Source: Tyto alba
Lineage: Eukaryota > Chordata > Aves > Strigiformes > Tytonidae
Length of the DNA: 64,000 bases
Assembly (NCBI RefSeq): GCF_018691265.1
Contig: NW_024881324.1
Span: forward strand, 10,996,730 to 11,060,729
Direction: 5' to 3'
In this document: positions 25,997-37,799 of the stretch, piece after piece
How positions within the stretch are numbered: the first letter of the stretch is position 1
Layout: every line of letters begins with the position of its first letter
Program-made: the position numbers and the translations under genes
Notes under the pieces: generated by a model
The model's input: only the letters and a program-made list of their open reading frames with translations
What the model was told of the DNA's origin: nothing
The model's database searches: none

Positions 25997-27839
25997 ACCC
26001 TTGTACTTTAAGATAAGAGATATTCAAATATATTTGATTTAGCTTGCAAGATGTAGTGAGCTGTGCAGTTGTGTGTGTATTCTTGGCTTTTTTAAAAAAT
26101 ATATAAGTAGAAGATCTGCGATAGCATTTTTAGAGGCTGCTTTTCTAAAATAAGGTGAAACATTGCTAGCTGAAACATTGTGTTCTTGTTCTCACACCTG
26201 ATGCATGCACAGGTAACCCGGATTCCTCCAGCAGCATGACTCGCTACTGGAATGATTTGGTTTTGAAAGCTAAGGACCATTCGTAGTTCTGTTGCCTGAA
26301 TTTTTGGAGATGGACCAAAAAGCCTCTGTGTCTCTTTACAGACTGCTTTCACATTGCAACTTATTTCTGATTACCTTTCTTATCTGGAAGGCCTGATTCT
26401 GAACTGGATTTGAAAACAACCCACCTTCTCTCCACTGCCTGTCAGTTAACCTGACCTTCCCTTTTCACCCCAAATCCTATTTCATATATTTAGCAGAGCT
26501 CGTGGCCAACGGTACCAGATGAACTACCCTCTCTTAACCTCCTCGCAGCTGTCATACAAATAGCCAGTAAGAAGCCTAAAGCTTGGGTTTACCTGGAAAG
26601 TGCTGAGTTATCAAATGAGACAAATCACGGGCAGCACATGACTAATCCAGGGAAAAATGGATAAATACAGAGTCCTGAGACACTGTGCCATACCTGTCTC
26701 GAAAGCTATAGAGACTGGTAAGGCACACTGTTATAGAGGGCTTCTCATCACTGTCCTAGGTCCCTGCAGTAACAGGGGATTTTCTAAGGTAGGTTACCCT
26801 GCTGGTTCTAGGCAGGGAGAAAAACAAAAATACCCCAGAAGTCACCATCAAATGGACCTGAGGAAATTTCTTATCTGACTCTAAATTCTGTGATAAGTTT
26901 AGCCCTGTGTGATCAGGACACACCAGGCAGTCACCCTGGAAATCTTAATAGTACTAGGAGCACCAGCCCACCTTGTTTCCAGCTGTGAAATCTCTTTTCT
27001 TCTTCCTCCTTGGAAATCAAGCTAGGCATGAAAGAGAAAAGGGGAATGATAATTGTCTTTGACCTCTCATTTGTTTGCAGCTGACATCTGATGATTTTAC
27101 TGTAGAGTGTTCCAGATTCCTTATTAAAAGAAAAAAAATTGTTATGGATCTTAAGGCAGATATTTTAGAGGTGAAGTAGGCACTTTAAATGACATTTTTA
27201 ATAAACCAAAATATATTCTGCATCTACTTTCCTGCCTTTCAGAGAGGACCCTTGCCCGGGTGGAGCAGATTTGTTGTGTTTTACTTAGCAGAGGCCTTAC
27301 CAGGATGTACTTTACTACTTAGTCCCATTGGATGTGTTTCTGTGAGTTAAAATAGGAAAATAATAAGCCTGATGCAAATTGTACATCCATTAAAGCTATT
27401 GTGCCCGAGTAGGTAGCACAAAGGGTTTCCAGCCGGGTGCCACCCCGCTGAGCTGTGTTTTTGCAGCTCCCTTTGTCCGTGGCGCCTGCGATGCCGGTGT
27501 CCTCAGCTGACTCCAGCTGAAATGGGCAAAACAGCTCTTGGCAGGTCTTCACATCCCACTGCAGGGCTGTGCCCTCAGCCAGAAGGGGATGCTCAAAAAT
27601 GAACTAACCCACTCTCCCCCCCCTCCTCAGCCAGACCTCTGCTGGCACCCTATGAAATTAGGGTGTGTGACCCAGTCACACCCTGTGAAATTATTCCTGT
27701 CTTTTGTATCTCATTAAAAAGCAGTTTTCCTTTTGCTAAACTTGGCTGGCTGGTAGGAGAAAATAATAGCACAAAAATATTTGTCTTTTTGCAGCAGGAG
27801 GGGAAAAACTAAACCCTGTTACAGTAGGTCTCTTTAGCC
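25997..27839. other. non-coding stretch, no gene recognised
   Basis: Mostly AT-rich. A small GC-richer patch with about seven CpGs lies at about 27400-27510, within a - strand frame of 77 codons that has no recognisable content. Confidence 0.65.
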
Positions 27840-28470
27840 AGGAGTCCAATGATCATGACTGCGGAGAAGCAATTTTAGTACTTCCCAATGATTACAGGTT
27901 TATAGTTCCATAATTATTTAATGCTCGTTAGATAAATCTATTTAAGTATGCTTCTTCTGATGCAAGATCTCTTGCTAAGCTAATTTGGAGTGACTCCCTG
28001 CCAAATCAATATCAATTTTCTGGCAAATATTATTAAATATTTGTTTGATACCTATTTACAAGTAGGAAAATAATTTTGCTGCCAAGGGATTGTAAATGTG
28101 TGAAAAGACCCTCTGACAGCTTACTTCACTCACTGTCTACAAGCTGGCGTCTGCATGCCAAAGTTGGAAGACTAAGATGAAGAACATAATTAAGGAAACA
28201 TATGAAGGCTAGCACAGGGTTTGAGATTAATTAGCTGCGCGTCAATAATCTCATCAATATCCGATTAACAAATGACACATTGCCCAATGAAACATATTGA
28301 TTCATTCACACTCCACACTGTTAATAAATTGAAGCTGCTTTGCTAAATGAGAAAGCTGACAAAATAATAGCTTCCTAATACTTCCCCAGTATTGTGATAA
28401 AAACATAAAATTAGCCCAAAGTATACTTAATTTAGCAACACTGTCACTGCACTTATAAAGCTTGTTAACA
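27840..28470. promoter_or_regulatory. candidate conserved non-coding element (strongest enhancer-like texture in the window)
   Basis: About 600 bases of complex, non-repetitive, AT-rich sequence with dense homeodomain-type cores. Examples are CATAATTATTTAATG near 27911, AATATTATTAAATA near 28025, AACATAATTAAGG near 28183, and GATTAATTAGCTG near 28224, followed by TCAATAATCTCATCAATATC and CCGATTAACAAATG. GCTAATTTG-type and CCAATGAAACATATTGATT-type strings also occur. Few long homopolymers interrupt it and no frame stays open. This is how ultraconserved developmental enhancers usually look, but the call is by texture only. Confidence 0.35.
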
Positions 28471-29336
28471 CAGTAGTGTGGAAGATATTTTTTAATAGAC
28501 TTATTGTTAGAATGGAAACGTTAATACATGGATGCATAAAAAAGTAGAAATGGCAATGTTATCTGTTTGGAACAGGATTCTTAGATGAATGCATTTTGGC
28601 AGAAGTGATGTAAATCTTTATATAATGTTGGGACTGGAGTTTTAATGGATGTTTTTTGTTAAATATAAGTGTCTAAGACTAGTGTCCAAAATACAAATTT
28701 TGTTTGTATCTGGAATTTCTGCCCTTCCTGCCCCCCCATTCATTTAAGTAAGAGTGATATCAGTACTTTGCCGTGTGAAGACCAGTTTAAAAAATTTTGA
28801 CTTTTTGATTAAGAAAATTCAGAAAAGTTAATTAAGAAAGCAGATCTAGAAGTGAAGGAATCATGCTTTCCCATTGCATTGAGACACTCAGTCTGTTCCT
28901 ACAAAAGTAGTTCTTCATAAAAACGTGAAAAATGTCTGAGGATAAAATGTGCTATTTACTTGTTTTATTAAACTGTCAAAAGTATTCAAAAGTACAGACA
29001 ACTCCATCATTAATAGTGTGTTTTTGCTATGGGACTAATACTGCTTCATTAGTTTCTTACAACATTTGAAAGAATACTGTAATGGGGCTACTGTGGTAGC
29101 AGTTTGTACTGGCTGTGTTAATGCTTCAGCAAAGTGGTTTTTAGAGGGGGAGAGGAGCCACTGCAGCCATCACGGTCTGAGCATGGTTTTATTCTGCACA
29201 GCAATGGGGAAAAGCCCTTCTTGTGGTTTTCTGGAAGGGGATGCTCTTGTCTATGAACTGCAGTTCAGCTCCTTGGTTGGAGCAGTGGTTTGGGTTATTT
29301 TTTTGGTTGGTGGGATTATTTTTCTGGGAGTGTGTT
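28471..29336. other. non-coding stretch, no gene recognised
   Basis: AT-rich sequence. A + frame of 116 codons (29066-29416) ends in poly-Phe encoded by the T-rich tract that follows and is not supported as coding. Confidence 0.65.
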
Positions 29337-29377
29337 TCTTTTTTTTTCTTTTTTTTTTTTTTTTTCCTTTTTTTTTA
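29337..29377 (+). repeat. interrupted poly-T tract
   Basis: About 40 bases that are nearly all T, broken by single C or CC. It is a low-complexity run with nothing to show it is the tail of an inserted element. Confidence 0.9.
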
Positions 29378-30767
29378 TGGCAGTACCCTTCCAACCAGGT
29401 GAGGAAAGCCTGCTAGATGACCATCTCCCCCTCCCTCACCCCCTAGCCACAACACCTCTTGCTCCTTTGGTGTGAACCTCCCTTGCTACAACAAACCAGC
29501 CGGGTCCCAGCTAGCTCTAGCTGCCCTGCCCTTTGCAGGATCCCACTGGCATTCCTCACTGTCATCCGCTGTGACACCCTGGGGTGACCTGCTGGGGCCC
29601 AGGGGTGTGGGGTCAGGCTGGGAAGGAGGATCCCTGACACCCCGCCTGTGCCTGATGGCACAGCTGCCGTGTGCGCGGACCTTTGTGGCTGGGCACCAGC
29701 ACCAGGGTGGTTTTGCTGTTTAAGGGCTGAGTTTAGTGGATGATTTGGACGCCTGTGTGCATCTGGACACATGCTGAGGTAACACTTCAGACAGTAGCCA
29801 AGGTATCTAGAAGTTCTGGAATCCAGACGATCTTGATTTGCCTATGTATATGTATGCATCCATATATATATGTGTATACACAATCCATACAAATATATGT
29901 AAAATCTTGTCTCAGACTCACCAGGAGAAAAAAGTGATCACTTTAAACTTTCAAGTTATCTGGACCATGTCCTAGGAAATTTGGAGGGTTTGAAATCTGG
30001 AGGCCAAGCCATTTGTTTTATTTTTAATAATTACAGTGCTCTCGTAAGGCTTTTATGAGTCATTGTTATGCATTCAGAAAACCTTAACTCTTAGACCTCA
30101 CAAAAATTTTTTATGACTGTGACTAGAAATTAGCGATCAAAAGGCTCTTTTAAGTATTTAAGCTCATTGCCCTGTTGTTGAGGATTGTTCCCCCACAGTG
30201 TGAAGAACTATTTCCAACCCAGTTTTAAATGAACCAGTTAACGTCTGGTCCATCTGTAGTGGGCTCTTAACTAACTGTCATTAACTTTTTAGGGCTTCAT
30301 GATATGCTGAATAACTTGGATCAACTAATGATTTTATTACCAATCTTAATATTTAGAGTTCCCTGTGGAGTCGTGTATGGTTCTTAATGAAACCATTATT
30401 TACAGGATTAAAATCTCTTGGCAAATTCCTTTTCTTCCAACTGCACTGAGATTAACACATGCTTGCAGTCCAATTTGGGATGAAAATGGGCTTTATGTGA
30501 AGTATAACACTTAACTCTGGTTTCTTTAAACAAGTTATTTCTAAAATGTTAATAATAAAAAATGCAGTTTACCAAATCTTAGCCTAGGTCAGTTAATAAT
30601 TTGTTACTGTAAACTATTATTATTTGATCTGATTCTATACTGTCCTATGGCCTGTCCTTGTAATAACTAATTATGTGAATATAGAAGTACTTGTTACTCC
30701 TGCCAAAATGAGGAAGTTGGCCTCTGCATTTTCACAATAGTAAAAGGTAGTCACCATCATGAAGGCA
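29378..30767. other. non-coding stretch, no gene recognised
   Basis: A GC-richer patch at about 29400-29730 keeps frames of 83 codons (+) and 109 codons (-) open without recognisable content. A short TA/TG-rich patch lies at 29855-29900. The remainder is AT-rich. Confidence 0.65.
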
Positions 30768-30923
30768 TGTATTGGGTTTGTGTGGCCAGGTTTTGGTAGC
30801 AGGGGGGCTACACTGCTGAAAGCTTCCCCCATGTCCCACAGAGCCAACACCAGCCGGCTCCAACATGGACCTGTGACTGGCCAAGGCCAAGCCCATCAGC
30901 AATGGTGGGAGCACCTCTGGGAT

Positions 30924-30934
30924 AATATATTTAA
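30924..30934 (+). promoter_or_regulatory. TATA-like box of the 1.1-kb LTR
   Basis: ATATATTTAAG about 155 bases from the LTR start, followed within 30 bases by a purine-rich run. This is the expected place for the U3 core promoter. Activity is not known. Confidence 0.5.
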
Positions 30935-31153
30935 GAAAGGGGAAAAAAAATTATGGGGGAGCAATTGCAGCTGGATAAAGGAGTGAGAATATATGAGAGC
31001 AACAACTCTGCAGTCCCCAAGGTCAATGAAGAAGGAGGGGGAGGAGGCAGAGACTCCCCTGCAGCCCCTGGTGAAGACCATGGAGAGGCAGGCTGTGCCC
31101 CTGAAGCCCGGGGAGGTCCATGGTGGAGCAGATCCCTACCTGCAGCCCGGGGA

Positions 31154-31450
31154 GGACCCCACGCCAGAGCAGGTGGATGTGCCCAAAGGAGCTGTGACCC
31201 CGTGGGAAGCCCAGGCTGGAGCGGGCTCCTGGCAGGACCTGTGACCCCATGCTGGAGCAGGTTTGCTGGCAGGACTTGTGACCCTGTGGGGGACCCATGC
31301 TGGAGCAGTTTGTTCCTGAAGGACTGCACCCCACAGAAGGGACCCACGCTGGAGCAGTTCATGAAGAGCTGTAGCCTGTGGGAAGGACTCATGTTGGAGA
31401 AGGTTGTGGAGGACTGTGTCCCATGGGGGAGGGACCCCATGTTGGAGCAG
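31154..31450 (+). repeat. degenerate tandem repeat of about 48 bp inside the LTR
   Basis: The phrase CATGCTGGAGCAG or close variants recurs with GGAGCAG or GGAGAAG at 31254, 31302, 31351, 31396 and 31444, at spacings of 48, 49, 45 and 48. Two more diverged copies precede these (near 31166 and 31214). Each unit also carries a GGACTG/GGACCTGTGACC-like segment. Because 48 is a multiple of three and the DNA is GC-rich, frames on both strands stay open here (187 codons + and 200 codons -). These are by-products of the repeat, not genes. Confidence 0.8.
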
Positions 31451-31668
31451 GGGAGGAGTGTGAGGAGTCCTCCTCTGAGGAGGAAGGAGCAACAGAGACA
31501 ATGTGTGATGAACTGACTGCAACCCCCATCCACTGTCCCCCTGTGCTACTGTAGGGTAGGAGGTAGAGAATTTAGGAGTGAAGTTGAGCCTGTCAAGAAG
31601 GGAGGGGTGCGGGTAAGGTGTTTTAAGATTTGTTTTATTTCTCATTGACCTACTCTGATTTGATTGGC

Positions 31669-31674
31669 AATAAA
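31669..31674 (+). terminator. polyadenylation signal of the 1.1-kb LTR
   Basis: AATAAA in the context GGCAATAAATTG, followed by a T/GT-rich segment (TGTTACTTTCC, then GTCTGTTTTGCTTGTG). This is the usual R/U5 layout of a retroviral LTR. Confidence 0.6.
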
Positions 31675-31857
31675 TTGTTACTTTCCCCAAGTAGAGTCTG
31701 TTTTGCTTGTGACATCACTCACCAGTTACCCTCTCTCTGTCTTTTTCTTGACCCATGAGAATTTAATTATGTTTTCTCTCCTCTGTCCAGCTGAGGAGGG
31801 GAGAAATAGAGTAGCTTTGGTGGGCACTGGGCATCTATCCAGGGTCAACCCACCACT

Positions 31858-33229
31858 ATGCCCTTATAACCAGTCTTGTAGGAGTGTTAGATTATACTGC
31901 CAGGAGCACTAAGGGCATTATCTGAAATGCATATATGAATAGATGTTTACTTATAGGAAAAACAAAATTAATTTCTTAGTTGGTCTCTGGCTGTGTTTAC
32001 AGCCTGTGGCACAGTCACTGGGTAAGAATTTCATTTGGTGCAATTTCAGTTTCAGATGAGGAGATTTTTGACGTCAGTGTGAAATTAGTCAAACTTGTAT
32101 CATGTTTATTGTACACTCACTGTTTTAAACCTTAACTTGAAAATGCCCTCTCTCCACAGATATGTTTAATTTTCTGAGGCACTTATGAACTAAAAAGCAG
32201 TGATCTGAGGTTTGTCTTAACACTTTCAGGCTGAAGGGGTGTTCAGAGAGCTCTCTGATGTTGTATAACTCATTGACATGTGATGTGTGAAGGTACGCGA
32301 CTACCTGTCCTCACTTAGAAGTCAGTGGAGACCATCTGCAGCTTCTACTGAAGTAATTTAAAGTTTCAGGTCCTTTTGCTGTCTCACGATGTGGATGCTT
32401 TGCATGCTTTGGCTAGATACAAAGCACAGTGATATCTTTCTCCATCATGTAGATGAGCAGTACCCGGGAATAGTAACTTCTCTAGGGGTCACACGTCCAC
32501 TAGATATCATGAATGGACTACAGAGGAGTTTAGTCAAGAGCAGCAATATTTCAAAAGCTGTTAACAAGGCCAAGGATACACCTCTGCCTCCAGGGAATGA
32601 TCCTCAGAAACCAGTAGGAGGAAAACCTAATTGGAAGTGTTAAAGAGGAGAGAAAAAATAAAATCCATTGCTACTAGACCTACAGTACGCTAAGACCTGA
32701 AGGAAAACTAACTCTTGTTAACTTTAGTGACTAGAGCTTTCTGTCATTTACCTGGCAGGCTCTCAATGAAGCTCATCTTGTAACAAAAATGGGGAAGTAG
32801 TGGGTATTTTCTTGTGCAATTCCTCATTTCTTACCTTCTCTAGTTACTGTGTATTTGAATGGTTTTATAATCTTTCTCCAAACCCAGACATGTTTCTAGA
32901 AATCATTCATTTTCTTGATTTAGGAAGCCAGTTTGGAGAAGTGTGCTCTCACCCCTTGTTTGATCTGGACTTGTATGGGTCATCAAGCTCCCTCTACTCA
33001 TTCCATCTTCACTTTAAAAAGTACTAAGGACTGAAGTAAAAATTCAAAGAAATCAAATTAGCCCCACACTCAGCATTGCTCCTTGGTTTCTCATCATGCA
33101 GAAATGCTAAGGGTGATGGCATCTCCAAAACTTTTCCTTGATATGTTTCTGCCAATCTTAGGGACTCCCTGAGCAATCGATGATATCTGTGTGTTCAAAG
33201 GCTTTGCTGGGATTCTCTTTCAGGAAGGA
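31858..33229. other. non-coding stretch, no gene recognised
   Basis: AT-rich DNA after the LTR. A + frame of 84 codons at 32389-32643 has no recognisable content. Confidence 0.65.
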
Positions 33230-33620
33230 TTCTGCCTGTTTTTAAGCCCTGTAAACTGTATCATCCACAACATCTTGTGACAGAGTATCTAACTATGCAA
33301 TGTGCAGGAAGTACTCATCTTTTTTTCAAACCTGCTACCTATTAATTTCACTGTGTGACTGGTAGTCCTTTCACTGGAAGAAACAGTGAGCAGTACCTTT
33401 TTGTCCATGATGCTTGCTCTTTTATAGATCTCAGATGCCCCCCTCAGCCCTGCTTTGCAGACAAAGGATTCCAGACTATTTAATTGTTTCATTAGAAATT
33501 ATCCAATATCTTTGATCTTCTTTTTTTGCTGCCTTATGTACCTTCTCTAGTTTTATTGTACATGTATCTGTACTCATGTTTGCTATTCTAGCCATGCATC
33601 AAAGGTTGATTTGACATCGT
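33230..33620 (-). mobile_element. ancient CR1-type LINE remnant (amniote-age), antisense
   Basis: Several phrases in order fit the antisense 3' part of old CR1 elements shared by reptiles and birds: ATCATCCACAACATCTTGTG near 33261, GGAAGTACTCATCTTTTTTT near 33307, AAACCTGCTACCTATTAATT near 33329 followed by TCACTGTGTGAC, a TTATAGATCTCAGATGCCCCC phrase near 33422, CAGACTATTTAATTG near 33472, and TTGCTGCCTTATGTACCTTC near 33528. Similarity is at the level of a strongly diverged copy with indels, and no frame is open. The match is from memory of the family, so ends and orientation are approximate. It is unlike the younger CR1 at 46680. Confidence 0.7.
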
Positions 33621-36600
33621 GGAATGAGACAATAGCTATTGTCTCTGTAGTCACTGGCAATAAGTTATTAGACTGCCTAATCACAACCCCTGCTACACAG
33701 TCCATGGCACAGTGACTCACCTATGCTATGCTTAGCCTGATTTTGTAATTCATCTAGACATCTTTGTATTTCTACTACAGTTATAACTTTGGTTTGATGT
33801 TTTCTATTATCTTAGTTTTTCACATGGGTCTGTTGGTTTTTCTTGAGGTTGGTTGGTCCTGGTGAATTCTGTTTTATTCTTTGAATCTTTAGCTCATTAG
33901 CTCAGATCAAAATTTTGAGGGTGGTAACTCAGTAAAAAAACAAAACAAAACAAAAACCTCCTGAACTGCTATTCTTTTGGGAAAAGACTTTTCCAAAAGT
34001 GAGCTAACATCAATATTTTTTTTTGTCCTTTTCTTTTTCCAAAGGGAGTGAAAAAGATCTTAAAAGTTCTCAAATGCAGAATCAAGCAGCTTCAAGAACA
34101 AATTTGAGAGGTTTCCTCACCAGTTGAATGTAGATGATTGTATTCTTTTTCTACCTCTTGTTTAGAAATAGAGAGCTCAGAACTTCTGTAAGAGGGTTTA
34201 GAGATGGAACATGGTAACCGATGGGCTCAGTCCCCTGTGGTGATGTGTCCAAGCCTTTGCCCCATGCAGAAGCAGAGAGAAGGACCTTACTGGGTTCTGT
34301 ATGGGACCTCAGAGTGCTGGATGTGTGACACTCCTACTTCCTCCTCCTGGATGCCACTTTTAGGCATTTCCAGAATTGTGGGCACAGACAACTCCCTGGT
34401 TCCTTACTATTAATAGCTGTAGCTTCAGCTGTCCTGTCTTCATGGGTAAAGTCCTCCAATGGGTGTTGTTCAAGTCCCAGCTTTTAAGCTTCATAACAGG
34501 GTCTTGGCAATCCCAGCTGTACAGAGCTCATCCTCATGGCCTGCCTTAAACACCTGCTAGCTCTTGAGTCAACAAGAAGGGAAAGGTCCCTTGTATGCTA
34601 CATCCAGACCTGAGGGACAGATAGGAAGAGGATGTGTGATGATGTTCTGTGACTGTAGGCTTCAAAGTCTTCTCTAGGGACAGTTCTTTGTTGTAGCTCT
34701 ACATCGTTCTGTGCTGTAACATGAAGTGTGGGATTACATTTTGCCTTCCATCAAGGAGTAGCGTGAGGGTGGTGGTGTGTAGCATGAGGCTGAAGGCTGT
34801 GGAAGAAAGGCTGAATGTGCTGTGACAGTACCAGTGAATCCTGTGCCTCGCTTAATTGGGGGTGTTCCCTTGATTTTCAGTTTTTGTCAAAATGAGAGCA
34901 GGCTGAAGTCTCATCATGTACCTTGGCACAGTGTGAAACAACTGATGTTGACAACCATTGTTTTGTTCACCTATGCTGGGCAGTAAAAGGTGGGGTTGGA
35001 AGAGCCAGTTCTGTGTACAGAGCTCCACAAACCTGCACTGACAGGTCTTTGCTGCACCCCAGATATCATGCTTATCTCTGTTCTCCATCTGCAGTATGGG
35101 GTCAGGAAACTTTCACACCCCCTACTTCTTTTAGTTGGGCTAGAAATATTTTGAGTGATTAATCTCTCTTCCAGAGTGTTGTGCATAAAACTTTCTGGCA
35201 TAAGCACTAACACACATGGCATCTCCGGGCAGGCTTGTTAGATACATATACAATAACACCTGAGTTGACCTAAAGCTAAGGGGGTGAGCAGCAGAATTTC
35301 AGGGTTTCCTTCATGTAAACTCTGACTTTTGTGACATACAGCCTTTCACTGGTGGGTGGTAACTCACTGAAATGGCAGTTCTTAGAATTAGATGCTCATA
35401 ACAAAAGACTCATTTTTAAATAACCAAATCCAGCAATCACAAAGAATGTAGCTTTTGAAAAATCGTCTTGTTTCCTTGAATCACATTTTCCTGCTAGTCC
35501 TCATCCCTTTATTGATGACAGATAGAAAAGGCTGTTGCTTGTGTTAGTTGTAAACTTCTCTTTGTCAGAGCCCTTTCCACCATCTGTCATTGCATAACTG
35601 TATGTTCCCAGGTTTGTAGCTCTAATGTGTTTTTGCTGTTTTGTGTACAGTACATTACAAGTTATAAAAGCTTGAGTAAATAATTCATGTAAAAACCTTT
35701 GTAAATATTGTCAAACTGTGGAATAAATGATTTACTAAGAGGTCTCTTGGCTCAGCCTAGCAGCTTTATTACAGTAACTTGTTTTGTAAACAACCTCCTC
35801 CCCCCACCCTGTATTTTTTCCATCAAGTGACTTTGTGTAAATTCTATTGCTAAGCACTACTTAGATGCATTTCAATCACCATAAATAATGCAATATCAGC
35901 ACTTGAACCACCTGGAGACTCCATTCAGAAGTCAACCAAAGGTGTAGTTTGTACGAGACCCTTAAGGGAACATATTTGCAACGTGTGTAGAACACAGTAT
36001 ACTTCCTACTGTTTTCATAGCTGATTGTATTTGCTGGAGATGGCTCCCTCTCAGCTGGAAGACAGTTTTCTGGTAGACCCCAGGTTTGCAGAGAGCTGGT
36101 CCTGGTGCTTTGTTTTACATACTGTGGATGTTCTGCAAATGTGCAAATAGATCAGGACCTAGGGTTATGAGAGGTTGTCCTGAAAAACACTTGATTTTTT
36201 TCTTCTAGCTTTTTAGTAAAACGTTGTCTGAGTGGTCAGAGGAAAAGTAATCAGAAACATTTGTGTAAATGAATACTATGACTTTGCTTTGATGTATTCA
36301 TGAGCCCCTTGTTAGTCTTTTGAAAACACAACCAAAAATGAAATGTTTCTTCAATAATGTTAGTGGAATGGGAGAATGTAAATGGGAAAATGTGTTACAT
36401 CTGAGTCCTTATGGGCAGGCATAATTGTGTGGCTATATGTCCTTGTTCTGTGAAATGCGGACGCACTTGACAGGTATCGCACCATTGCTGAACAACTACA
36501 GTGTTCATGATGCAGGAAGCTGTGGACTATCTATGCTGTCATACTGACTCAGAATTTGAGTTAAGGCTTGCGTCCCAAAGTCTCTGAATGTCCGTATTGG

Positions 36601-37124
36601 TTACATGCTAGTTTTTAAGCTGGCTCCTGTATAGAGTGAGCAACCTTATTTTCCAGGCAGTAAGACACAGGCATTGCTAGAGAGAGTGCTTCAAAGAGGA
36701 TTTGTGCTGCTGCAGGTAGGATAAACACAGGCTGGCTTGGGTGTCCTGGCTCTGCAGACTCAGACTGAGAAGAACATGGCTGTTGGATGAGATGGACACA
36801 GCCAACTTGTCTTTCGCTCAAGGGAAACATGATGTGCAATTGTTCTGTCCAGGTAGGTGATGCAACAACTGCAGAATAAGGTTTACCAGCGTAAGGATGG
36901 GGGACATGGGAACAGTTTTAGAGTGATGCCAGGAGCTGGTGGAGTCTTCAGGGAAGCAGAGCAAACAGATTACAGTGGCCTGCCTGGAGAGCTACTCTTC
37001 TTGGCGTGCCAGCTCATCTTCTCACCACTCACCCCACCTCACTTGGTTCTTAAGCTCCATGGAAGCAGACTAATCATGAAAAAGCCCCATGCCCTGAGAG
37101 CTCCTGTTTCTCTCTCTTGACCAG
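33621..37124. other. non-coding stretch, no gene recognised
   Basis: Mixed composition with an A-rich (CAAAA)n patch at about 33936-33956 and T-runs near 34016. Open frames are under 90 codons and unrecognised. More old CR1 sequence could extend to the right of 33620, but I could not follow it. Confidence 0.6.
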
Positions 37125-37182
37125 TTTTCTGTGCAGTAGGTGTAACTGATACAGCATAAGCTAACAGGACTTCCTCAAACAG
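37125..37182 (+). other. possible non-coding exon
   Basis: CTCCTGTTTCTCTCTCTTGACCAG, a good pyrimidine tract plus AG, ends at 37124. AAACAG|GTAAGC, a good donor, follows at 37182/37183. All three frames between contain a stop, so any such exon would be in a long non-coding RNA or a UTR. A second AG at 37136 (TTTTCTGTGCAG) is an alternative acceptor. This rests on two splice-site matches only. Confidence 0.2.
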
Positions 37183-37799
37183 GTAAGCTCAACAGCAGAT
37201 GTCTTCAGACACTCCTCTTTTGGAAAAGCTGTTTTCAGAGTTAACTGCTTTGAAGTGACTTTGTGCCACGCTGGTCTGAGCAGCTGTGGATGGGTACTTC
37301 CAAAGATTTCCGGCTCTCTGAGAATGGTGAAAATCATTCGCTAACTTTACAATATTATGTCTGATATTAAAAATATTAAAAAAATCAAGTACTCTTTTAT
37401 TGATTGTAGAGATGGCATTTTTTACTCAAATTTAGGAAAGGAGTTGGTCATCTTTTGGTGACATATCTGGGCTCAGGGTCTAAGGAACGGAGCAACCAAG
37501 CTATCTGTGGCTTAAAAACTAAAAATAGACTTCAGGAAAGAAATATCTTAGAAAACCTGGCAATGGATTTTGAGTATTTCTATATGCCTGATACAATGAG
37601 GAAACAACTTCCTCCCTTTGGCTTTTTAACCCTTATACAAAGAGGACAGTAGTGTCCCAGCTGTTAAAGTAACTAGTGCGTGAGAAAGAAGCAGCCGATA
37701 ATGACAGCATTTGATCATGCAGAGTTGATGAAAGAAGAAATAATGGTGTGCCCTCTACAAGTTATTACTGGTAGTTTCCATAAAAGTTAAGTAAATGAA
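37183..37799. other. non-coding stretch, no gene recognised
   Basis: AT-rich, no feature recognised apart from short frames. Confidence 0.65.

Larger units (their letters stand above)
30768..31857 (+). mobile_element. solo LTR of an avian endogenous retrovirus (about 1.1 kb)
   Basis: The unit starts TGTATTGGGTTTGTGTGG and runs to GGTCAACCCACCAC, the ends I associate with an LTR family widespread in bird genomes. Internal signs fit an LTR: a TATA-like ATATATTTAAG at about 30924, then a long GC-rich body, then a polyadenylation hexamer AATAAA at 31669-31674, then a GT/T-rich tail typical of U5. The R segment implied by these signals is unusually long, about 700 bases. No gag, pol or env sequence flanks it, so it is a solo LTR left by recombination. 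I see no clean target-site duplication, and the 3' end may be off by a few bases. The ERV class is not assigned. Confidence 0.85.

Noticed and set aside
30931..31533. Frames of 200 codons (-) and 187 codons (+) in the 1.1-kb LTR
   Set aside because: They arise from GC-rich tandem repeat DNA with a period divisible by three and overlap on opposite strands. The translations are repetitive and match no family I know.
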